Source: an uncultured Kiritimatiellota bacterium
GTDB lineage: Bacteria; Verrucomicrobiota; Kiritimatiellia; RFP12; DVOR01
DNA length: 45,102 nucleotides
Assembly: GCA_944389545.1 (NCBI GenBank)
Contig: CALXMT010000019.1
Coordinates: 1-45,102, forward strand
Direction of reading: 5' to 3'
The notes under the pieces were generated by a model. It did not search any database and had not been told where the DNA came from. It worked only from the letters and a program-made list of their open reading frames with translations. How positions within the stretch are numbered: the first letter of the stretch is position 1; each line of letters begins with the position of its first letter. Shown in pieces: positions 40,745 through 45,102 of this stretch. The translations under genes and the position numbers were made by a program.

Positions 40745-41938
40745 CTAGAGGGTGTCGAGCCAGTGGAGGAAGGGGGGGAGGAGGGTGTCGAAGGAGAGGG
40801 GGTGGGTGAGGGTTTGGGTGGGGTGGGTGTGGGCGAAGCGGCGGAGGGTGGCGGCGAGGGCGTGGGGATCGTGTGGGGGGACGAGCCAGCGGGTGCGGTC
40901 GGCGGGGGGGATGAGTTCGGCGGCGCCGGCGTTGGCGCAGCAGATGAAGGGGGTGCCGCAGGACCAGGCTTCGGCGAAGACGCAGCCGAAGGCTTCGAAG
41001 CGAGAGGGGAGGATGAAGAGGTCGAGGGCGCGGTAGAAGACGGGGAGTTCGCTGTGGGGGCGTTCGGGCTCGAAGGTGACGCGGTCTTGGAGGTGGTGTT
41101 CGCGGACGAAGGTTTGGCAGTCGCGGAGGGTGGGGCCGGTGCCGATGAGGCGGAGGCGCCAGTCGCCGAGGTCGTTGCGGGCGAGGTCGAGGGCGCGCAG
41201 GAGGGTGAGGTGGTCTTTCTGGGGGGTGAAGTTGGCGACGCAGCCGATGACGAGGCCGGGGTGGGGGGGGCGGCCGGCGGGGTTGAAGCGGGCGGTGTCG
41301 ACGCCGTTGTGGAGGATGTAGGAGGCGCGGATGTGGGGGGAGGGGCACCAGGAGAGGCCGCGCATTTGGCGGCGGTAGTTGGGCCAGTCGGTCCAGGAGG
41401 CGTCGGGGACGGCGAGGAAGGCGCGGCGGTTGGCTTCGCTGATGAAGATGTGGCCGTCGAGGCGGGCGTGGATGCGGCGGAAGAGGAAGTAGTGGAGGAG
41501 GCGGTGGAGGAAGGAGCGGCGGAGGATGCGGCCGAGGGCGAGGCCGTAGGAGTCGAGGAAGTGGTGGTGAAGGAGGGCGCGGGCGGCGGGGTTGGCGCGG
41601 CGGACGGCGAGGGCGTAGGGGGCGTAGGGCGGGGTGTTGGCGTGGCAGACGGCGATGTGGGCGGGGTCGATGCCGCGGGCGCGGAGGGCGCGGAGGAGGG
41701 CGCGGCCGTTGCGGCGGGCGAAGAGGAGGGGGAACATCATCGAGGGGAGGCGCCACTCGGGCAGGCGGATGACGGGGATGCCGTCCATCTCATAATCGGG
41801 GCCGCGGCCGGGGATGACGACGCGGACGTCGTAGTCGGAGAGGCGGGTGAGGGCGCGGACGAAGTCGAGGGAGTAGGCGCCGCGCCAGGTGTCCGGGCCG
41901 GGGAAGAAGGGGGTGATGTAGAGGTAGACGGGCTTCAT
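40745..41938 (-). CDS. Family 4 (GT-B) glycosyltransferase
   Basis: The 397-aa protein has N-terminal MKPVYLYITPFFPGPDTWRG, AVCHANTPPYAPYALAV near residue 95, GCVANFTPQKDHLTLLRALD, and the E-x7-E segment FEAFGCVFAEAWSCGTPFI near the C-terminus. The start overlaps the GT25 stop (ATGA); the longer upstream reading is shadow of the GT25 gene. It is the last gene of the minus-strand operon from 44943. Very GC-rich third positions. Confidence 0.92.
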   Translation of the reverse strand: MKPVYLYITPFFPGPDTWRGAYSLDFVRALTRLSDYDVRVVIPGRGPDYEMDGIPVIRLPEWRLPSMMFPLLFARRNGRALLRALRARGIDPAHIAVCHANTPPYAPYALAVRRANPAARALLHHHFLDSYGLALGRILRRSFLHRLLHYFLFRRIHARLDGHIFISEANRRAFLAVPDASWTDWPNYRRQMRGLSWCPSPHIRASYILHNGVDTARFNPAGRPPHPGLVIGCVANFTPQKDHLTLLRALDLARNDLGDWRLRLIGTGPTLRDCQTFVREHHLQDRVTFEPERPHSELPVFYRALDLFILPSRFEAFGCVFAEAWSCGTPFICCANAGAAELIPPADRTRWLVPPHDPHALAATLRRFAHTHPTQTLTHPLSFDTLLPPFLHWLDTL

Positions 41939-42642
41939 CGGCCGGTGGCCTTCCAGATGAGGCGGTCGAGGGCTTGGCCGAGGGCGAGGCGGGCGCGCCA
42001 GAGGGCGACGTACCACCGCCAGCGGGCGCGGCGTTTGGGGCGCCAGTCGGGATTGATGTCCGAGCCGCCGCGTTGGGTGCAGGGGGCGGGGAGGACTTTG
42101 TGGACGGCGATGCCGCGGGCGGCCCAGTGGGCCCAGGCGTCGTTCATGGCACGGACGGGGTCGTTGAGGGCGAGGAGGCGGCGCGCGGCAGCGGCGGTGA
42201 TGACGTAGGCCTCGGCGAAGTGGGCGTCGCCGGCGGGGACGATGCCGTGGCCGGGGGTGCCTTCGTGGTCGCAGAGGAGGAAGAGGTCGGGCTTGGCGGG
42301 GTCGAGGCGAGGCCGGAGGAGGTCGAGGGCGCGGCGGAAGGCGGCGGGGTCGAGCAGGACGTCGTCCTCGAAAATGAGGGCGGCGGGTTCTCCGGAGACG
42401 AGGAGGCGGCGGTAGGCTTCGTTGTGGGAGAGGGTGCAGGCGGCGGCGCCGAGGGAGGGGAAGCGTCCGTGGACGAGGAAGAAGCGGAAGCGCGAGACGC
42501 GGCGGCGCAGGGCGGTCCAACCAAGGGCACGGCCATCGACGGCGGGGATGCGTTCGTAGGCCACGCCGGCGGCGCGGAGCTGGGTATCGGCCTCCGCAAG
42601 GCGGCCGGGGGAACGGTCGAGGTTGATGAGGTAGGCCTTCAT
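41935..42642 (-). CDS. Family 25 glycosyltransferase
   Basis: The 235-aa protein has MKAYLINLDRSPGRLAEADT at the N-terminus, AAACTLSHNEAYRRLL at about 70-85 and ALIFEDDVLLDPAAF near 88-102 (acidic metal site). It is a tandem paralogue of the next gene upstream, with most of the sequence shared, and a more distant relative of the gene at 21009-21746. It overlaps both neighbours by ATGA. Confidence 0.92.
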   Translation of the reverse strand: MKAYLINLDRSPGRLAEADTQLRAAGVAYERIPAVDGRALGWTALRRRVSRFRFFLVHGRFPSLGAAACTLSHNEAYRRLLVSGEPAALIFEDDVLLDPAAFRRALDLLRPRLDPAKPDLFLLCDHEGTPGHGIVPAGDAHFAEAYVITAAAARRLLALNDPVRAMNDAWAHWAARGIAVHKVLPAPCTQRGGSDINPDWRPKRRARWRWYVALWRARLALGQALDRLIWKATGR

Positions 42643-43361
42643 CGGCCGAGGACCTTATAGAGGAGGGCGTCGAGGGCGCGGGTGAGGGCGAGGCGGGCGC
42701 GCCAGAGGACGATGTACCAGCCCCAGCGGGCGCGGCGGGACTCGGCGGTCGCGGCGTGGCTGATGGAGGGGACGTCGGCCTGGGTGGCGGCGGGGGGATA
42801 GACCTTCCAGATGGCGAAGCCGCGGCGGGTCCAGAGGCCCCAGGCGTCGAGAATGGCGTGGATGGGCTCGTTGAGGGCGAGGAAACGGCGGGCGGCGGCG
42901 GCTGTGATGACGTAGGCCTCGGCGCAGGCGGTGCGCGGCCCGGTGGGGACGATGCCTTCGCCGGTGGGCGGGGTCTCGCCCTCGTGGTCGCAGAGGAGGA
43001 AGAGCTCGGGCTTGGCGGGGTCGAGACGGGAGCGGATGAGGTCGAGGGCGCGGCGGAAGCGGGCGGGGTCGAGCGTCACGTCGTCCTCGAAGATGAGTGC
43101 GGCGGGTTCGCCGGCGGCGAGGAGGCGGCGGTAGGCTTCGTGATGGGAGAGGGTGCTGGCGGCGGCACCGAGGGAGGGCGGACGGCCGTGAACCAGGGTG
43201 AAGCGGAAGCGCGAGACGCGGGGACCCAGGACGCCCCAGCCGAGGGCGCGGCCATCGAGGGCGGGGAGGCGTTCGTAGGCCACGCCGGCGGCGCGGAGCT
43301 GGGCATCGGCGGTGGCGAGACGCTCGGGGGCGCGGTCAAGGTTGATGAGATAGGCCTTCAT
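42639..43361 (-). CDS. Family 25 glycosyltransferase
   Basis: The 240-aa tandem paralogue has MKAYLINLDRAPERLATADA, AASTLSHHEAYRRLLAAGE and ALIFEDDVTLDPARF. The ATG at 43361 is 7 nt after the stop of the AAA/DUF1703 gene; there is only a weak ribosome site, so coupling to the upstream gene is likely. The two GT25 copies probably arose by local duplication and may add different sugars. Confidence 0.92.
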   Translation of the reverse strand: MKAYLINLDRAPERLATADAQLRAAGVAYERLPALDGRALGWGVLGPRVSRFRFTLVHGRPPSLGAAASTLSHHEAYRRLLAAGEPAALIFEDDVTLDPARFRRALDLIRSRLDPAKPELFLLCDHEGETPPTGEGIVPTGPRTACAEAYVITAAAARRFLALNEPIHAILDAWGLWTRRGFAIWKVYPPAATQADVPSISHAATAESRRARWGWYIVLWRARLALTRALDALLYKVLGR

Positions 43362-43368
43362 CCCGGGA

Positions 43369-44943
43369 TCAGAGGGGTTCGGCGGCGGTGCCGGTGAGGC
43401 GGCGGGTTTCGCCGTCGAAGGAGAGGCCGATGAGGTGGACCTCCTTGTCGCTGTGACGATAGGGTTCGGCGTAGCCCTTTTCCTTGATTTGGTCGAGCGC
43501 TTGCTGGGGTGTACCGTCGACCTTGAGCTCGAAGACAAAGACACGTTCGGGCGTTTCGGCGACCAAGTCCGCGCGGCCGTGGGATTGGCGGTCCTCGGCG
43601 GTGACGCGGAAGGATCCATCGGAGGTCAGCAGGACGTAGAGGATGCGCTGATAGGAAAACTCCTGAACACTATCCTCTTGAGGACCGTAGGCGAGGTGGG
43701 CATAGAGGTCGGAGAGCCGTCCGAGGAAGGTCGCGACATCGCCCTCCGCCAAGGAGGCGCAGAGAAGGTTGCGGTAGTCGTTGTCTTTCTTCTGGGCAAA
43801 CTTTTGGACGAGCTGGGTGTTGAAGGCGCGGCGGACCTCTTCATCAGGGATGCCGAGGGTGAAGTACGGGTCACGGAAATCCTTGATCGTGAGGTAACCG
43901 CCCTGGTAGAGCATGGCGATGGGGTGGATATTCTCCAATCCGCAAACGTTCAAATCCTCTTCGGTGATACGGCGGACGTTCTCATAGTCCCGTTCAACGA
44001 GCTGGTTGTTCGCGAAATAATGGAAGACGATGGAGGTCAGCCCGGAGGAAATCCAGGTGCCGGAGAAGAACCTTTTTAACGCGCCAAGGGTTTGACCGAT
44101 GGCGTAAGGATTGTAGACCTTCTCCTCGCAATCCGGGGCGAAACAGTAGCCATTGTACCACCAGCGGAGCTTTTCGCGATAGTCCTCATAAGAAAGCCCC
44201 ATGACCTCGGCATGGCGGTGCAACGTCTTGCTGAAGTTAGCCTCCAGTTCCTCATCGGTGTAACCAAGGAGCGTGGCATAACGGTTATCCATCGTCAAGT
44301 CGGTGAGGTTATTCAGCGCGGAGAAAACGGAGAGCTGCGTAAACTTCGTGATGCCGGTCATCATCATGAAGCGGATGGCACCAACGTTGTTCTTGATTTG
44401 GATGTAGAAGTTCGACAGTTCTTGGCGGATGGCCGAGGCTTTTTTGATGTCGTTCAGCGCGTGGCCAACGGGTGCGTCGTACTCATCGATGAGGATAACC
44501 ACGGATTTATGCTCCGAGGCCGCCGCCAAGGCTTTGATGGCCCGGCTGAAATTGGCACCGGGGAAATCCGCGTCGTTCCATTCACACCCGGCCTTGGTCA
44601 ACGTCTCTTTGACATAGCTCCGAAAGTCAATCTTGAAGGCTTCGAGAGTCTCCACATTGAGACCCGCGAAGTTGAAGTGAAGGATGGGATAGGATTTCCA
44701 GTCGTAGTCCATCTTGTCGATGGCCAGACCCTTGAAGAGTTCGCGTTCGCCGCGGAAGAGACACTCTAGCGTGGAGAGCATGAGTGACTTGCCGAATCGC
44801 CGTGGACGCGAGATGAAGAAGAAGGAATCCCTTCCGCGCGTGACAAGCGGATAGAGTAATGCCGTTTTATCCACATAACGGAATCCATCCTCCCGCATAT
44901 TGCGGAAGTCGTAGGTCCCTTGCGCAATCTTTTCTTCTTCCAT
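43369..44943 (-). CDS. AAA-ATPase-like / PD-(D/E)XK nuclease-like protein (DUF1703 family)
   Basis: The 524-aa paralogue of the gene at 5391 has FISRPRRFGKSLMLSTLE near residue 49, VVILIDEYDAPVGHALND, MMTGITKFTQLSVFSALNNL, and the C-terminal nuclease signature ADLVAETPERVFVFELKVDG. The ATG at 44943 has AAGGAG 7 nt upstream and its own extended -10 promoter. Unlike its paralogue, it is the first gene of a glycosyltransferase operon, 7 nt ahead of the GT25 gene. Function unknown. Confidence 0.9.
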   Translation of the reverse strand: MEEEKIAQGTYDFRNMREDGFRYVDKTALLYPLVTRGRDSFFFISRPRRFGKSLMLSTLECLFRGERELFKGLAIDKMDYDWKSYPILHFNFAGLNVETLEAFKIDFRSYVKETLTKAGCEWNDADFPGANFSRAIKALAAASEHKSVVILIDEYDAPVGHALNDIKKASAIRQELSNFYIQIKNNVGAIRFMMMTGITKFTQLSVFSALNNLTDLTMDNRYATLLGYTDEELEANFSKTLHRHAEVMGLSYEDYREKLRWWYNGYCFAPDCEEKVYNPYAIGQTLGALKRFFSGTWISSGLTSIVFHYFANNQLVERDYENVRRITEEDLNVCGLENIHPIAMLYQGGYLTIKDFRDPYFTLGIPDEEVRRAFNTQLVQKFAQKKDNDYRNLLCASLAEGDVATFLGRLSDLYAHLAYGPQEDSVQEFSYQRILYVLLTSDGSFRVTAEDRQSHGRADLVAETPERVFVFELKVDGTPQQALDQIKEKGYAEPYRHSDKEVHLIGLSFDGETRRLTGTAAEPL

Positions 44944-44961
44944 GCCGAACTCCTTGCCCAC

Positions 44962-44970
44962 AGTATAGCA
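44962..44970 (-). promoter_or_regulatory. Extended -10 promoter for the AAA-GT25-GT25-GT4 operon
   Basis: Minus strand TGC-TATACT, 19 bases before the ATG, with AAGGAG between; very short leader. Confidence 0.7.
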
Positions 44971-44974
44971 TAAG

Positions 44975-45026
44975 GGGAGGGGCGGCTGTGCCGCCCCGGA
45001 GAACGGAGAACGGAAAACGGAGAACC
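44975..45026. repeat. GGGGCGGC hairpin and 7-nt GGAGAAC tract
   Basis: The hairpin GGGGCGGCTGTGCCGCCCC, then tandem GGAGAAC/GGAAAAC units, the complement of the tracts at 9404-9458 and 13486-13517. Confidence 0.75.
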
Positions 45027-45102
45027 GCCAAATCGAAAAGTAATCGCGCGGGGGTAGTCTCGGGGATGTCGCGATAAGGTTTCCCAAGAAGGGGAGAGCG
45101 AT

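Noticed and set aside
1-45102. tRNA, rRNA, insertion sequences or prophage genes
   Set aside because: None recognised on either strand; no transposase, integrase or structural phage protein among the reading frames.

Overview
The window is 45.1 kb of a GC-rich bacterial chromosome. The lineage looks like the PVC superphylum (Verrucomicrobiota/Kiritimatiellota type). This is an inference from a PEP-CTERM sorting-signal protein, two AAA-ATPase/DUF1703 nuclease-like proteins, a UPF0210-ACT pair, and intergenic DNA crowded with short repeat modules. No rRNA, tRNA, phage or IS genes were seen.

Layout. 1-2.7 kb: a DpnII-type (GATC) restriction-modification operon in the order M1-R-M2. 2.9-8.7 kb: UPF0210 with a double-ACT protein (minus), an AAA/DUF1703 protein (plus), and a tyrosine phenol-lyase/tryptophanase family enzyme (minus). 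9.5-17.2 kb: housekeeping genes, namely fusA, a PEP-CTERM protein, a SpoU-type RNA methyltransferase divergent from era, then sppA and tlyA. 17.9-45 kb: a large surface-polysaccharide region. It holds a five-gene minus-strand glycosyltransferase operon (GT8, GT25, GT4, GT4, GT2), a gtrA-gtrB-gtrC-like operon, two GT2 genes, a GT17 gene, a Wzx-like flippase, an iron-sulfur FrhB-like protein followed by a broken polysaccharide pyruvyl transferase, an FRG-domain protein, two acyl/acetyltransferases, two tandem WaaE-like GT2 genes, and a final minus-strand operon (AAA/DUF1703, GT25, GT25, GT4).

The most interesting signal is a candidate undescribed structured RNA of about 190 nt, present three times (12351-12545 plus, 23113-23314 plus, 34666-34852 minus). 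Each copy follows an extended -10 promoter. Each has two small 5' hairpins, a long rod with an invariant AA/GCC internal loop and covarying flanking stems, and a 3' hairpin that holds a Shine-Dalgarno-like AAAGG in its loop and a GTG codon in its 3' arm, followed by a U-run. The three copies lead into a PEP-CTERM protein (through a small coupled ORF), gtrABC, and the FrhB-like/pyruvyl transferase pair. This suggests a riboswitch-like element controlling cell-surface and exopolysaccharide genes. That interpretation is inference; the sequence and structure conservation is seen directly.

Other patterns: sixteen promoters share TG[G/C]TAnnnT with no clear -35; three genes appear leaderless, with exactly 6 nt between the -10 and the ATG; two arrays of palindromes repeat on a 23-bp period; a direct repeat of about 175 bp brackets fusA; and intergenic spacers are mosaics of 7-, 8- and 9-nt tandem repeats and hairpin modules. 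Many genes in the polysaccharide region are visibly more AT-rich than fusA-era-sppA-tlyA, which suggests horizontal exchange.
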